The notes: generated from the letters alone by a model not told the origin. Positions 17,327-28,478 are shown, counted from the first letter of the stretch. The stretch: 64,000 bases of DNA from Yimella lutea (GCF_006715095.1 NZ_VFMO01000001.1:682001-746000); one strand, 5' to 3'. Translations and numbers: made by a program.

Positions 17327-18372
17327 AGCGCCTTGGCGGCGGCCGCAGCAAGCTGCGGCAGGAACTTCTCGAGTGCGGTCGGGATGCTCAGCGGGGTGGG
17401 GCTGGACATCGGCATGGCCGCGACGTTGTCGGAGCTGGCGACGTACGAACCACGTTGCAGCGCAGGGATTTTCGACAGCAGCGCGTTGCCGGTGATCTGC
17501 TTGGTCTGCGCTGCGTTGTCGACGTAGAAGACCAGCACGTCGGCGTCGGCGGTCGAGGCGTTCTCGGCGGAGACATCGACGCTGAACAGGTTGGGCTTGC
17601 CGGCCGACAGCTTGGTGACGAAGCTCGGCGTCGTCATACCGAACGCCTCGAGCATGCGCGGACGGTTGTCGATGCTGGTGTAGAAGCTCACCTTCGACAG
17701 GTCGGTCGGTGTGAACCAGGCCCACGCCGCCGACTTGCCCTTGATTGCGGGGTACTTCGCGACGGCGGTCTTGATCGAGTTCTCGGTGTCGGTCTTCAGC
17801 TTCGCGGCCTCGGTGGACTTGCCGAACGCCTTGCCGACGAGGTCGAGCGACTGCTGCCACGAGGTGCCCCAGGGCTGGTCGGGGTAGGCGACGACAGGCG
17901 CGATCTTCGACAGCTTCGCGTAGTCGTCTTTGGTGATGCCGGAGTTGGTCGCGAGGATCAGGTCAGGCTTGAGCGCGGCGACCTTGTCGAACGGGGTGCC
18001 GTCGGCGTCGCTGTAGCGGGTGGGCTGCTTTCCGCCGATCTTCGCCAGCGCGGCGTCGTACCAATCGGTCGACTTGCCGGCGTTGCCACCCCAGGTGACT
18101 TCCGGCGCGCCGACCGGCGCGACGCCGAGCGAGACCGCGACGTCCTGGTCGCTCCAGCCGAGGGTCACCACTCGCTGCGGCGCCTTGGTGATGGTGGCGG
18201 AACCGAGCGCGGTCTTCACAGTCACCGGGAAGTCGCCGCTGTCGGTGGTCGTTGTGGCGCCGGCCGCCTGGGTGCCCGCGGTTTGGCTGTCGGCGCCACC
18301 GGTCGGCCCGGTCGAGCAGGCTGCGAGCAAGCCCGTTGCCAGCAGCGCGATGGGAAGTGCGATCTTCTGCAT
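17323..18372 (-). CDS. Siderophore-binding lipoprotein of the ABC transporter
   Basis: 349 residues from ATG 18372 (ribosome site AAGGAA). N-terminal signal peptide with lipobox LLAAC, Cys at residue 19, so it is a membrane-anchored extracellular receptor. Two Rossmann-like lobes of the TroA/FepB (peripla_BP_2) fold: the segment R-V-V-T-L-G-W-S-D-Q-D near residue 70 and E-A-F-G-M-T-T-P later are family landmarks. Captures the ferric chelate and delivers it to the two permeases encoded next. A 46-base gap separates it from the upstream siderophore-interacting protein gene. The specific siderophore cannot be read from sequence. Confidence 0.93.
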   Translation of the reverse strand: MQKIALPIALLATGLLAACSTGPTGGADSQTAGTQAAGATTTTDSGDFPVTVKTALGSATITKAPQRVVTLGWSDQDVAVSLGVAPVGAPEVTWGGNAGKSTDWYDAALAKIGGKQPTRYSDADGTPFDKVAALKPDLILATNSGITKDDYAKLSKIAPVVAYPDQPWGTSWQQSLDLVGKAFGKSTEAAKLKTDTENSIKTAVAKYPAIKGKSAAWAWFTPTDLSKVSFYTSIDNRPRMLEAFGMTTPSFVTKLSAGKPNLFSVDVSAENASTADADVLVFYVDNAAQTKQITGNALLSKIPALQRGSYVASSDNVAAMPMSSPTPLSIPTALEKFLPQLAAAAAKAL

Positions 18373-18418
18373 GCGAGGAATTTCCTTGTCGGATAAGAGA
18401 TTTCGGGCGGGTTGTGGT

Positions 18419-19249
18419 TCAGACGCGGGCTTGGCCGAGCTGCCAGAAGGAGGAGAACATGACCTTCCTGCGGTGCACACCGCGCTCGCCGACGAGGTGT
18501 TTGCGGGTGCCGGTCGCGAGGGCGCGCTCCCCGCAGATCCACGCATAGCCGAGGGCGGGCCACTGCAGACCGGGCAGCACCTCCAGCACGGCTTCGCCGG
18601 GCGCGCGATCGCCGCGAATGACGATGTGCGCGTCGATGTCGACCGGTAGCGGCGACAGGTGATCGGTGTCCGGCACCTCGACGATGATCGTGCGCGGCTT
18701 GTCCGGGTGCTGGTCGATGATCGCGGCCAGGGCCGGTGCGCCGGTTTCGTCGGCGACCAGCAGTTCGTGGCCGTCGTGCTGGGGCAGGTAGAGCGCGGTG
18801 CCCTGGCGGAAGCCCAGGCGGTCACCGACGCGCGCTCGCGACGCCCAGGCAGTGCCGGGACCGGCGTCGCCGTGCAACACGATGTCGACATCGGCCTCGC
18901 CGAGGTCGGGGCGCACCGCCCGCAAGGTGTACCACCGAAGTTCGGGGCGTTCGACCGGATTCATCGCATGCACTGCGCGCCGTACGTTGGCCTCGTTCGG
19001 ATCTGGCATCGTCAGCCGACCGTCGGTGGGGATGAGCAACCCGAAGTACTCGTCGGGGCCGTTGCTGGCGTAGCCGCTGAACTCCTTGGCCACGAACGTG
19101 AACCGACGCACATGGTCGGCGACCTCAGTGATCGAGCGGACGGTCATGGGCCACTGCCGAAGGTCGGTGCGGTCGGGCATCTGCGCCATCGTGACGGCGG
19201 TGTACGCAGAGACGGCGCGCTGTTCGATGCGGTCGAGCAGAGTGGTCAC
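18419..19249 (-). CDS. Siderophore-interacting protein (ferric-siderophore reductase, ViuB/SIP family)
   Basis: 276-residue cytoplasmic flavoprotein that releases iron from imported chelates by reduction. The FAD-binding beta-barrel has R-x-F-T-F near residue 49 and R-W-Y-T-L-R around residue 105 followed by D-I-V-L-H-G-D-A-G-P-G, the SIP FAD signature. The C-terminal SIP domain (about 150-276) has AGDETGAPAL-like (here ADETGAPAL) and ICGER motifs. First gene of the iron-uptake operon; its start is 66 bases from the iron box, so it should be derepressed when iron is scarce. Confidence 0.93.
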   Translation of the reverse strand: MTTLLDRIEQRAVSAYTAVTMAQMPDRTDLRQWPMTVRSITEVADHVRRFTFVAKEFSGYASNGPDEYFGLLIPTDGRLTMPDPNEANVRRAVHAMNPVERPELRWYTLRAVRPDLGEADVDIVLHGDAGPGTAWASRARVGDRLGFRQGTALYLPQHDGHELLVADETGAPALAAIIDQHPDKPRTIIVEVPDTDHLSPLPVDIDAHIVIRGDRAPGEAVLEVLPGLQWPALGYAWICGERALATGTRKHLVGERGVHRRKVMFSSFWQLGQARV

Positions 19250-19314
19250 GCGAATTCCTTCCGGTTGCTGGACCCCACTTCATGATTTGAGAGCGGCGGC
19301 CCAAGAGTGGCGGA

Positions 19315-19348
19315 TTAGGTCAGGCATACCTAACTAAGCGTTACCTAA
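19315..19348 (-). promoter_or_regulatory. Tandem DtxR/IdeR iron boxes upstream of the siderophore operon
   Basis: On the minus strand TTAGGTATGCCTGACCTAA (19333-19315) matches the 19-bp DtxR/IdeR consensus TTAGGTTAGCCTAACCTAA at 16 positions, counted by eye. A weaker 12/19 box, TTAGGTAACGCTTAGTTAG (19348-19330), overlaps it by 4 bases. The box is 66 bases from the SIP start codon and overlaps where a promoter is expected, which suggests iron-dependent repression. Confidence 0.85.
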
Positions 19349-19450
19349 CCATGTCAAGCCGGTCTCACTCCCGCCAGGGGGGTGCTCGCGGTAATGCGTA
19401 AGTCGCGCTTCTACCGGGTCGATGTTCCGCGTAGGCGTCGCTCGCTGCGC

Positions 19451-19582
19451 AGCGCCGTCGAGTACGCCGTGGCAACCTTCGGCGGACTCGACTACGCGTT
19501 CAACAACGCAGGCATCTTCGCGTCCGCACCACTTGCCGATCTCGAGATCGAGGAATGGCAGCGCGTCGTACGTCGAGATCTC
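19451..19582 (+). pseudogene. Fragment of a short-chain dehydrogenase gene
   Basis: About 44 codons encode an internal SDR segment with the hallmark LDYAFNNAGI followed by ASAPLADLEIEEWQRVV. The TGxxxGIG nucleotide site and the YxxxK catalytic site are both missing, and there is no start. It abuts the CaiB-type fragment on the opposite strand, so the gene was cut by deletion or rearrangement. Confidence 0.75.
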
Positions 19583-19687
19583 GCCCCTGGTGGGCGGCAT
19601 CCAGGTCCGGGTGTCGTCTCCGGAGGGCCCCTCGACCTTGATCACAGTCGCGCCGAGGTCGGCCAGCAGCATGGTCGCGTGAACCGA
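19568..19687 (-). pseudogene. Fragment of a CaiB/BaiF (family III) CoA-transferase gene
   Basis: On the minus strand about 40 codons read ASVHATMLLADLGATVIKVE (then GPSGDDTRTW), the N-terminal nucleotide-like segment typical of CaiB-family CoA-transferases. The remaining 350 or so residues are missing. It lies head to head against the SDR fragment and just upstream of the IclR remnant, which suggests a lost catabolic cluster. Confidence 0.75.
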
Positions 19688-19706
19688 CGCACACTCGGAG
19701 GTAGCA

Positions 19707-20148
19707 ATGGGAAAGCGTGGCAGCGGTCCCGACTTCATCGAAGCCTTGGCCAGAGGCCTGGAGGTGATTCAGGCGCTCGGCGACGCCCACGACACGAAAG
19801 GTGCTGCTCGCCGACCTGAGCCCTGAGGAGCTGGACGCGGTGCTCGACCAGCCGAGCCGATCGGGGGTGGTCGCCCGCCGGGAGGTCGACCGGGCCCAAC
19901 TGGGACGGGAACTTGCGGATACTCGCGCCAAGGGGTGGTGCATGACCGATCAAGACCTCGCAGTGGGCATCCGTTCCGTGGCCGCGCCTCTGCGCGATGC
20001 GACGGGGCGTGTCGTGGCGGCTCTGAACGTCAACGCTCATGCCGGCCAGACTTCGGTGGACAGGTTGCTCGAGCACCACCTGCCCAGACTGCTCTCTACG
20101 GCATCCTCGATCAGTGAGGACTACGTGCGTCGGAACCAGCTTCGGTGA
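19707..20148 (+). pseudogene. IclR-family (PcaR-like) regulator with internal deletion and frameshift
   Basis: ATG 19707 has a GGAGG ribosome site and encodes an IclR start (PDFIEALARGLEVIQAL), after which the frame is lost at about 19800. From 19801 a different frame reads VLLADLSPEELDAVL and continues to the true C-terminus of the effector domain (ALNVNAHAG, LLEHHLPRLLSTA). Most of the winged helix-turn-helix and the first half of the effector domain, about 130 residues in the family, are missing. The parent probably controlled aromatic or acyl-CoA catabolism, in keeping with the adjacent SDR and CoA-transferase remnants (inference). Confidence 0.85.
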
Positions 20149-20168
20149 CCGAACAGCAGTGAGGTGGG

Positions 20169-21356
20169 TCAGAGCCAGTTCTTGCGACGGAAGATGACCC
20201 ACATCGTGGTGCTGACAGCGAACATCAAGAACAACGCGAACGGGTAGCCGAACCACCAGGAGAGTTCGGGCATCTTCTCGAAATTCATGCCGTAGATGCC
20301 GGCGACGACAGTAGGGGTGAACAGGATGGCCGCCCACGACGAGGCCTTCTTCACCTCGTCCGCCTGGTTGTTCGCCACCTCGGCAAGCCGCTTCATCTCC
20401 TCATTCTGGGTCTGTGCGACGAGGGTGGCGTTGAGGGTGAGGATGTCGGCGAGCGACTGCCGGAAGCCGTCGACCCGCTCGGCGACACTGGTGGCGTGGT
20501 CGGCGACGTCGCGTAGTGAGCGCTGGAGTTCGGGGTCGGTGCCGTATTTCTCGACACCCTTGTCGAGCGCGTCGAGGATGCGTTGCAAGGGCTTCACCGC
20601 ACGCTGCAACTCCATGACCTCCTGGCTGAGTTCGTAGATGCGGCGCGAGACGCTCGGATCGGACTCGAACACCTGCGTCTCGATCTCGTCGATGTCGTTC
20701 TCGAGGCCTACGAGCACGGGAGCGTAACCGTCGACGATGTGGTCGAGCACGCCGTACAGCACGGCTTCGGGGCCGAGCGCGAGCAGGTCGGGCTCGGCTT
20801 CCAGCCGTTTGCGCACCGGACCGAGCTTGGGGTCGGCGCTGTGCCGCACGGTGATGACGAAGTCGGGTCCGATGAACAGGTGGATCTCGCCGAAGTCCAC
20901 GGTCTCGGTGTCGTCGTCGTAGCTGGCCGAACGGAGCACCACGAACAACGTGTCGTCGTAGCGCTCGAGCTTCGGACGCTGGTGGGCGACGATCGCGTCC
21001 TCCACCGCCAGCGGGTGCAGGTCGAAGATGCGCGCGACCTGCTGCACGTGATCGGCGCTGGGGTGGGCCAAGCCGATCCAGGCCATCGGCCGCTCGGACG
21101 GATCGGGCTTGTGCGACAACCGGTGGATGGTCTCGGAGATCGTCGCGGGGTTCTCCAATTTGCGACCGTTGCAGTAGATCGCACGCTCGACCACCGTGGC
21201 CTCTGCGGGACGGTCTTGCTCATCGCGCGCAGGCTCGAACGACGCAGCCGGACCGTCGTAGGTGAACAGGTTGCGTGCGGGTGATTTCGGGACGGTGACC
21301 GGGCGTCCGCGCCAGACGGGCATGGCCGAAACACTAGCCCCGAAAGGTCGGATCAT
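20169..21356 (-). CDS. corA: CorA-family magnesium/cobalt transporter
   Basis: 395 residues. A large cytoplasmic N-terminal alpha/beta domain, a long helical stalk (about residues 200-330), and two C-terminal helices joined by the signature GMN motif ([10 protein letters not shown], about residue 353). A basic end RRKNWL follows. Forms a pentameric Mg2+ or divalent-cation channel. The start ATG 21356 overlaps the fumC stop codon by ATGA, which supports this start and translational coupling; an alternative ATG at 21323 is possible. Genes downstream are degenerate. Confidence 0.93.
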   Translation of the reverse strand: MIRPFGASVSAMPVWRGRPVTVPKSPARNLFTYDGPAASFEPARDEQDRPAEATVVERAIYCNGRKLENPATISETIHRLSHKPDPSERPMAWIGLAHPSADHVQQVARIFDLHPLAVEDAIVAHQRPKLERYDDTLFVVLRSASYDDDTETVDFGEIHLFIGPDFVITVRHSADPKLGPVRKRLEAEPDLLALGPEAVLYGVLDHIVDGYAPVLVGLENDIDEIETQVFESDPSVSRRIYELSQEVMELQRAVKPLQRILDALDKGVEKYGTDPELQRSLRDVADHATSVAERVDGFRQSLADILTLNATLVAQTQNEEMKRLAEVANNQADEVKKASSWAAILFTPTVVAGIYGMNFEKMPELSWWFGYPFALFLMFAVSTTMWVIFRRKNWL

Positions 21357-22756
21357 TCACGTCCGTGCGGGTAGGCCATGGCGAGCACGTCGAGGGCTTC
21401 GTCGAGCTGCTGCTCGGTCAGTGTGCCGTCGGCGACGTGGTCGCGTTCGATGACGACCTCGCGGATGGTCTTGCCCTCCTTCAGGGCCTGCTTGGCGATG
21501 CTTGCGGCTTCGTCGTAACCGAGCTGGTGGTTGAGCGCGGTGACGATCGACGGGGACGACTCTGCGTACCGGCGCATGCGGTCGGCGTCCGGCTCGATCC
21601 CATCGACACAACGCTCTGCGAAGACCCGAGAAACGTTGGCCAACAACTGGATCGACTCCAGTACATTACGCGCGATCACGGGCAGCATCACGTTGAGTTC
21701 GAAGGTGCCGGCGCTGGCCCCGAACGCTACGGCTGTGTCGTTGCCGATGACCTGCGCACTGACCTGCAGCATCGCCTCGCACAGCACCGGGTTCACCTTG
21801 CCCGGCATGATCGAGCTGCCGGGCTGCAGATCGGGCAGGTGAATCTCCGCCAGACCGGCGGTCGGCCCGGAGCCCATCCACCGGATGTCGTTCGCGATCT
21901 TGGTGAACGCGACCGCGCAGGTGCGCAGCAGGCCCGACAGGTCGACCAGCGAGTCGCGGCTGGACTGGGCAGCGAAGTGGTTACCCGCCTCGGTCAGCGG
22001 CAGGTCGAGCGACTTCGCGAGATCGTCGATCACCGTCTTGGCCAGCCCGGTGGGCACGTTGATGCCGGTGCCCACGGCGGAGCCGCCGAGGGGAAGTTCG
22101 CCGACGCGGGGCAGCACCTCGCTCAGGCGGGAGATGACGTACTCGACCTGCGCGGCGTATCCGCCGAACTCCTGCCCGAGGGTCACCGGGGTGGCGTCCA
22201 TCAGGTGGGTACGCCCGGACTTCACCAAGTCGGCGAACTCGGTCTCCTTGGTGCGCAAAGACTTTGCGAAGACCTCAAGAGCAGGGATGAGCTCGTTCTT
22301 CACGCCGGCGGTGGCGGCGATGTGCATCGCCGCGGGGAACTGGTCGTTGGAGGAGAACGGGTCGTTCACTGCATCGTTGGGGTGGACGTCCTTGCCGAGC
22401 GTGTCGGCAGCGAGGGTCGCGATGACCTCGTTGGCGTTCATGTTGCTGGACGTGCCCGAGCCGGTCTGGAAGACGTCGATCGGGAACTCGTCGTCCCAGG
22501 TGCCGTCCGATACTTCCGCGGCAGCGTCCGAGATCGCCTGTGCCACATCGGAGTCGAGGGCTCCGCTGGCGGCGCGCGCTCTCGCGGACGCGCCCTTGAT
22601 CGAGGCCAGCGCGTGGATGAGGGACGGTTCGATCGGACGCCCGGAGATGGGGAAGTTCTCGACAGCGCGTTGGGTCTGTGCGCGCCATTTCGCGTTGACG
22701 GGTACTTCGACCTCGCCCATCGAATCGCGCTCGGTCCTCGTCTTCTGCTCGGACAT
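21353..22756 (-). CDS. fumC: Class II fumarate hydratase
   Basis: 467 residues. Converts fumarate to L-malate in the TCA cycle, as a homotetramer. The superfamily signature [11 protein letters not shown] is at 313-323, the [10 protein letters not shown] loop at 98-107, and the catalytic-site region [10 protein letters not shown] with H184. ATG 22756 is chosen for the ribosome site AAGGAG; an upstream extension of the frame is not coding. Followed by corA with overlapping start and stop. Confidence 0.97.
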   Translation of the reverse strand: MSEQKTRTERDSMGEVEVPVNAKWRAQTQRAVENFPISGRPIEPSLIHALASIKGASARARAASGALDSDVAQAISDAAAEVSDGTWDDEFPIDVFQTGSGTSSNMNANEVIATLAADTLGKDVHPNDAVNDPFSSNDQFPAAMHIAATAGVKNELIPALEVFAKSLRTKETEFADLVKSGRTHLMDATPVTLGQEFGGYAAQVEYVISRLSEVLPRVGELPLGGSAVGTGINVPTGLAKTVIDDLAKSLDLPLTEAGNHFAAQSSRDSLVDLSGLLRTCAVAFTKIANDIRWMGSGPTAGLAEIHLPDLQPGSSIMPGKVNPVLCEAMLQVSAQVIGNDTAVAFGASAGTFELNVMLPVIARNVLESIQLLANVSRVFAERCVDGIEPDADRMRRYAESSPSIVTALNHQLGYDEAASIAKQALKEGKTIREVVIERDHVADGTLTEQQLDEALDVLAMAYPHGRE

Positions 22757-22867
22757 CGTTGCTCCTTCAGTCGAGTTCGTCGTCTTTCTCCAGTCAACAG
22801 CGGTTGGCGCTCCAGTTGTTCCTCCGGTTGCGGTGCGAACCGGGCGGGCCGGTGGAACAGTCCTCGC

Positions 22868-23570
22868 ATGGAATTGCTGATCGAGCCCATGACCGCGGCC
22901 GAGTTCGAGCGTTGGACCGCGGTCGTGCGGGCGCACCTGATCGCGATCCGCACCGGCAATGCGCCAGGAGACCCGGCGGCTGTTGCCGACCGCGTCCTGG
23001 AGACGCTGCATCAGCAAGGGAAGCAGCAGCTGTGGCGCCGTCGGTGCAACAGTGAAGCGGGCCGGGGCGGAGCTGGTCGCGGCCAAGATGAGCATCCGGG
23101 TGAACGACGTGCCGGACGGTACGATCGAACTGCGTCCGATGACCGAGGATCGTTTCGAACGGTTCATCGACGCCGGCATCGAGCATTACGCCCACTCCAT
23201 CTTCGATGCCGGCGGTTTCGAAACGATCGAAACCGCGCGGCTGGCTTCGCTCGAGGAACACAAGCGCCTGCTGCCGCAGGGTCTGCAGTCGCCCGGTCAT
23301 CGCTCTGGTCGGCCTTCGACGCGGCCGATCCGACGCAGGAAGTCGGGTTGCTGTGGGTCCAGGAACGACCCGACCACGGCTTCATCTACGACATCGCGGT
23401 GGACCCTGCCGAAGGGGATCGACCGGCTGACCACTCCCACTCACGCGGTGGTGAAGATCGTCGGGGGCAAGATCGTAGAGCTGCACCAGATTCTCCAGGT
23501 GTGAGCCGAGTGGAACAACACGGAAACAACGCGGCGCCGCAAGCCCTGTGCTGCTCGTTCCGCCGACAGG
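22868..23570 (+). pseudogene. Decayed GNAT acetyltransferase gene(s)
   Basis: Starts with [16 protein letters not shown] at 22868. A second, overlapping GNAT-like start ([15 protein letters not shown]) comes at about 23120, then EHKRLLPQGLQSPGH, and after frame changes VGLLWVQ...FIYDIAVDP and finally VEQHGNNAAPQAL, which recalls the F-G-x-N-x-x-A-x-x-L motif at the end of the domain. At least three frames are needed to read it. The two start-like segments in tandem could be two collapsed paralogues. No intact product is possible. Confidence 0.75.
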
Positions 23571-23578
23571 ATGGACGG

Positions 23579-24376
23579 ATGCGCCGCGTTGTTTCCGCCC
23601 ATGTCGAAGCCACTGTTTCCGCCACCGCCGACATCACCTGGTCGGTGGCGGTGTCCGAGGTCGTACCGCGAGCCGAGGAAGAGCTCACGGTCACCGTCGA
23701 CGGCACGAAGATCGAGTTGGAAGAGATCGTCGACGGGATGACGCGGCTGCACCGGTGCCGGCAAACCCCGGCGGGCGCTCTCGTCCTCGACTATCGATGC
23801 ACGGTCGACGAACAAGCTCCCGAGCCGGACGTGACGCTCCTGGACGAGGTCGTGTTCCTGCGTCCGAGCCGTTATGTCGATTCAGACACTCTCGCTCCCG
23901 TTGCCCATGCGACGTTCGGGGGGAAGCAGGGCAAGGACCTGCTGGATTCCGTTGCGGTGTGGGTGAATCAGAGCCTGCAGTACGTCAGCGGTTCCAGTCG
24001 TCCGACCGACGGATCCATCCAGACCTACCTGTCCAGGCAGGGGGTCTGTCGCGATTTCGCGCACCTGGTGATCGCGATGCTGCGTGGGCTGAACGTGCCT
24101 GCCCGGCTGGTGAGCGTCTACGCGCCGGGACTCAGCCCGATGGACTTCCACGCGATCGCCGAAGCGTTGATCGACGGCAAGTGGCAGGTCGTCGACGCGA
24201 CCTCGATGGCGCCGCGTACCTCACTGCTGCGTATCGCGACCGGCCGGGACGCGAGCGACACCGCGTTCATGACGGTTGCTGCCGGTCAGGTGGAGCTCGG
24301 TCAGATGCAGGTCACGGCGATCGCCGAGCCCGACCTGCCGACCGACGACCCCTCGATGCTGACCCAGCTGCGCTGA
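23579..24376 (+). CDS. Transglutaminase-like cysteine-protease-fold protein
   Basis: 265 residues from ATG 23579. N-terminal beta-rich half (1-115), then a transglutaminase core. The catalytic triad is intact: C157 in QGVCRDFAHL, H191 in MDFHAIAE and D206 in VVDATS. Cytoplasmic, with no signal peptide. Such proteins often act as amidases or peptidases, sometimes beside alpha-E/ATP-grasp partners, but none is adjacent here. The gene follows a GNAT remnant and ends at a long hairpin shared with the TauE gene. Confidence 0.88.
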   Translation: MRRVVSAHVEATVSATADITWSVAVSEVVPRAEEELTVTVDGTKIELEEIVDGMTRLHRCRQTPAGALVLDYRCTVDEQAPEPDVTLLDEVVFLRPSRYVDSDTLAPVAHATFGGKQGKDLLDSVAVWVNQSLQYVSGSSRPTDGSIQTYLSRQGVCRDFAHLVIAMLRGLNVPARLVSVYAPGLSPMDFHAIAEALIDGKWQVVDATSMAPRTSLLRIATGRDASDTAFMTVAAGQVELGQMQVTAIAEPDLPTDDPSMLTQLR

Positions 24377-24382
24377 CAGTTG

Positions 24383-24427
24383 CTGAGTGTCAGACGCAGT
24401 CCGCGACGCGGATGGTCTGACACTCAG
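24383..24427. terminator. Long bidirectional hairpin between convergent genes
   Basis: Perfect 13-bp arms CTGAGTGTCAGAC (24383-24395) and GTCTGACACTCAG (24415-24427) with an inner TCCGC/GCGGA stem. The stop codon of the TauE gene (24424-24426) lies inside the right arm. No U-tract is evident, so it is inferred to be a terminator or mRNA-end stabiliser. Confidence 0.65.
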
Positions 24428-25152
24428 ACGGTCAGGGCGACCCGGACGATCACGGCCACCGCAGCGACGGTGGCCAGCATCAGCATCAGCTGCTTGAACC
24501 GTGTCGGGTCGATGCGGTGACGCAGCGGCTGCGCGAGCACCGAACCGAGCACCATGAACGGCATCCAGGCGACGCCTGCGATCAGCGCCTCACGCGGCAC
24601 CTGGCCGCCGACGCCCAGTCCGGCCAGCGAGGCCAGTGCACCGATGAGGAAGAACGGGGCGAGCGTGGAGCGCACCTGCTGCGGCTTCTGCTCCTGCAGC
24701 ACCAGGCCGTAGAAGGGTCCGCCGATCGATGCGGCTGTGGCCGAGACGCCGGTGACCAGGCCGGCGAGCCCCGACAGGGCGGGCGTCGGTTGCACATGGA
24801 TCCGGGTGAACGAGCCCGCAACCGCAGCCAGCACCATCGCCGCAACCACGAGCGAGATCACCGAGGACGACGCGACGGACACCAACCAGACCCCGAGCGG
24901 CATCGTGGCCAGGCGTCCGAGCAGTGCCCAACTGCAGGACCGCCACAGCACATGAGCGCGTCCGCGCACTGCCTCCAGGAGCGGTAGCGGCACGACGGTG
25001 ATCAACAGCGACGCCGGCATCAGGTCGGGCGCTGCCATCACGACGAAGGGTGCCGCGACGACCGCGAGACCGAACCCGGCGACCCGTTGCACGAACGCGC
25101 CGAGGCCGATCACGAGTCCGAGAACGACGAACAGCGTCCATGAGATGCCCAT
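24424..25152 (-). CDS. TauE/SafE-family sulfite (anion) exporter
   Basis: 242 residues with seven or eight hydrophobic helices. Typical start FVVLGLVIGLGAFVQRVAGFG and a mid-protein Gly/Pro hinge (TGVSATAASIGGPFYGL) identify the DUF81/TauE family. Predicted to export sulfite, sulfoacetate or related small organic anions, but substrates are rarely known. It sits alone, facing the transglutaminase gene, with a degenerate GH3 gene upstream. Confidence 0.9.
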   Translation of the reverse strand: MGISWTLFVVLGLVIGLGAFVQRVAGFGLAVVAAPFVVMAAPDLMPASLLITVVPLPLLEAVRGRAHVLWRSCSWALLGRLATMPLGVWLVSVASSSVISLVVAAMVLAAVAGSFTRIHVQPTPALSGLAGLVTGVSATAASIGGPFYGLVLQEQKPQQVRSTLAPFFLIGALASLAGLGVGGQVPREALIAGVAWMPFMVLGSVLAQPLRHRIDPTRFKQLMLMLATVAAVAVIVRVALTV

Positions 25153-25189
25153 GGTTGCTCCCTTCGCTCAGGCCGACGGACGATGGTCT

Positions 25190-26394
25190 CAGCGGCGGCC
25201 GGGAAACGACGAATCGGTCAGCGTCGACCGAGGTTGCAAAGGCGCAGGGCGAGGTCGATCGTCCGCCAACTGAGTTTGCCGTCGCCGAAGCGTGCCGCCG
25301 CGCGCAGCGGCAACTCGGCGAAGTTGCGTTCGACCATGGGGCGGTCGGCATCGCTGAGCTCGGTGCCGGCGATCGTCGCGCGCCAGCAGAATCGTCCGCC
25401 GTCCGGTGGGACAGTGCCATTCGTGCGTACGGACGTCCCAGAACTCGAAGCTTCGGGCAGGCACCTCGATGTCCACCCGTCGTGAACCGCCGACTTCGAG
25501 ATGCACCTTGGCGAAGCCGGCCACCTCGTCGCGCCACGGCATCGTGATGGGTGCGCCGTTCGACAGAACCACGACGGTGCGCGGGTTGGCCTGTGCAACA
25601 GCCGAAACCAGTTCGTCGTGCGCCGCAGGGAGCGACAGGGTGTCGCGATCGATGCCCGGCGATCGAGGGGAAGGGTGTCGTCATTGCGGAGCAGGACCGT
25701 GCCGGCCGCGGCGGCTCCAGTCGCTCACCACTCCGTCGAAGCCCCACTCGTCGCGCAGGATCTGGGTGAGTAGTCGGTGATTCTGGGAGGTAAGTTCACC
25801 GTCGACCGAGTTGTACGACGCCATCACCGTCCCATGGCTTGCCCCGTTCGACGGCGTACTCGAAGCCGGACAGGTAGATCTCATGCAGCGTGCGCTCGTC
25901 GACGACCGCGTCGACCACGAAGCGGTAGTACTCCTGATTGTTGACCGCGTCGTGCTTCAGGCAGGCGCCCACACCGACGCTCTGCAGACCATCGACAACT
26001 GCCGCAGCGAAACGTCCGCTGATGAACGGATCCTCGGAGAAGTACTCGAAATTCCTGCCGCCCAACGGGTTTCGCTTGATGTTCAACCCTGGGCCGAGCA
26101 CGACGTCCACACCGAGTTGGCTCGCCTCGGTACCCAACGCGACAGCCAGCTCCCGTGCAAGGTCGAGGTCCCAACTGGAGGCCAACGTGACGGCAGAGGG
26201 AAACAGGTGGCCGGGTGGCTGTCGCCGACTCCGAGATGATCGGCCGACTCGCACTGCAGCCGGATGCCGAGGGGACCGTCCGAGAGGGTCACGGGAGGCA
26301 GGTCATGAACGGGCAGCGGACGCGTGAGCCCGAAGTCGACACCACTGAGCAGACCGATCTGCTCGTCACTGGTCAGGTCGGTGGCTCTCGGCAT
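25190..26394 (-). pseudogene. Degenerate GH3 beta-glucosidase gene
   Basis: Reads in several minus-strand frames. MPRATDLTSDEQIGLLSG at 26394, then PAVTLASSWDLDLARELAVA-type sequence with GPGLNIKRNPLGGRNFEYFS (about 26100), [17 protein letters not shown], a frameshift at the ERGKPW point (about 25835), then [10 protein letters not shown] and [10 protein letters not shown] carrying the nucleophile Asp, [11 protein letters not shown], and finally a fibronectin-III-like end (ARSFEFWD). All are GH3 landmarks in order, but the locus is about 1.2 kb against 2.2 kb or more for the family, so large internal deletions and at least two frameshifts have occurred. Confidence 0.9.
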
Positions 26395-26484
26395 GTGGGA
26401 CACAACGACCACTTTCGCAAAGTCGAAGGCGGCTTGCTGTGATTCACGCCACATCATCGCGGCCGGAAATGGCAAGCTCTGTCC

Positions 26485-28164
<1,680 letters not shown>

Positions 28165-28176
28165 GTCAGAACGAGG

Positions 28177-28215
28177 AAGCCCCGACCGGCGCATCCGCCG
28201 GTCGGGGCTTGGAAT
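28177..28215 (+). terminator. Terminator after the acyl-CoA ligase gene
   Basis: 15-bp arms AAGCCCCGACCGGCG (28177-28191) and CGCCGGTCGGGGCTT (28196-28210) with a CATC loop. Lies 13 bases after the stop codon. Confidence 0.9.
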
Positions 28216-28249
28216 CCTCTGTCTCAACACAGATTCTTGGTATTACCTG

Positions 28250-28322
28250 TGCACCCGTAGGGATTCGAACCCCAAACCTTCTGATCCGTAGTCAGATGCT
28301 CTATCCGTTGAGCTACGGGTGC
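28250..28322 (-). tRNA. tRNA-Arg (anticodon ACG)
   Basis: 73-nt cloverleaf on the minus strand: acceptor GCACCCG with CGGGTGC, D-arm GCTC-AACGGATA-GAGC, anticodon loop CTACGGA with ACG (plus 28287-28289), and T-loop TTCGAAT. Discriminator A; no encoded CCA. The A34 needs deamination to inosine by TadA, which is encoded at 35.5 kb. Confidence 0.97.
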
Positions 28323-28478
28323 TTGCTGCCATCACTGGCAACGACGTCACACTCTACCTGCTCACCTCGATCGATGAGAAATCGAGGGCACGATGTGTAC
28401 GTCACGCTCTGATCGGTGAGGCCGGGCGCCCGTCCGGCCCGCAACCGGCGGACGGTTCCGAGCCGGACGAGCCCGCAC

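Noticed and set aside
17327..17860. N-terminal extension of permease 1
   Set aside because: Overlaps the binding-protein gene out of frame; GTG 17326 overlaps its stop and is the right start.
21365..23578. Long upstream extension of the transglutaminase frame over fumC
   Set aside because: Only the part from 23579 carries protein features; the rest is antisense to fumC and through the GNAT remnant.
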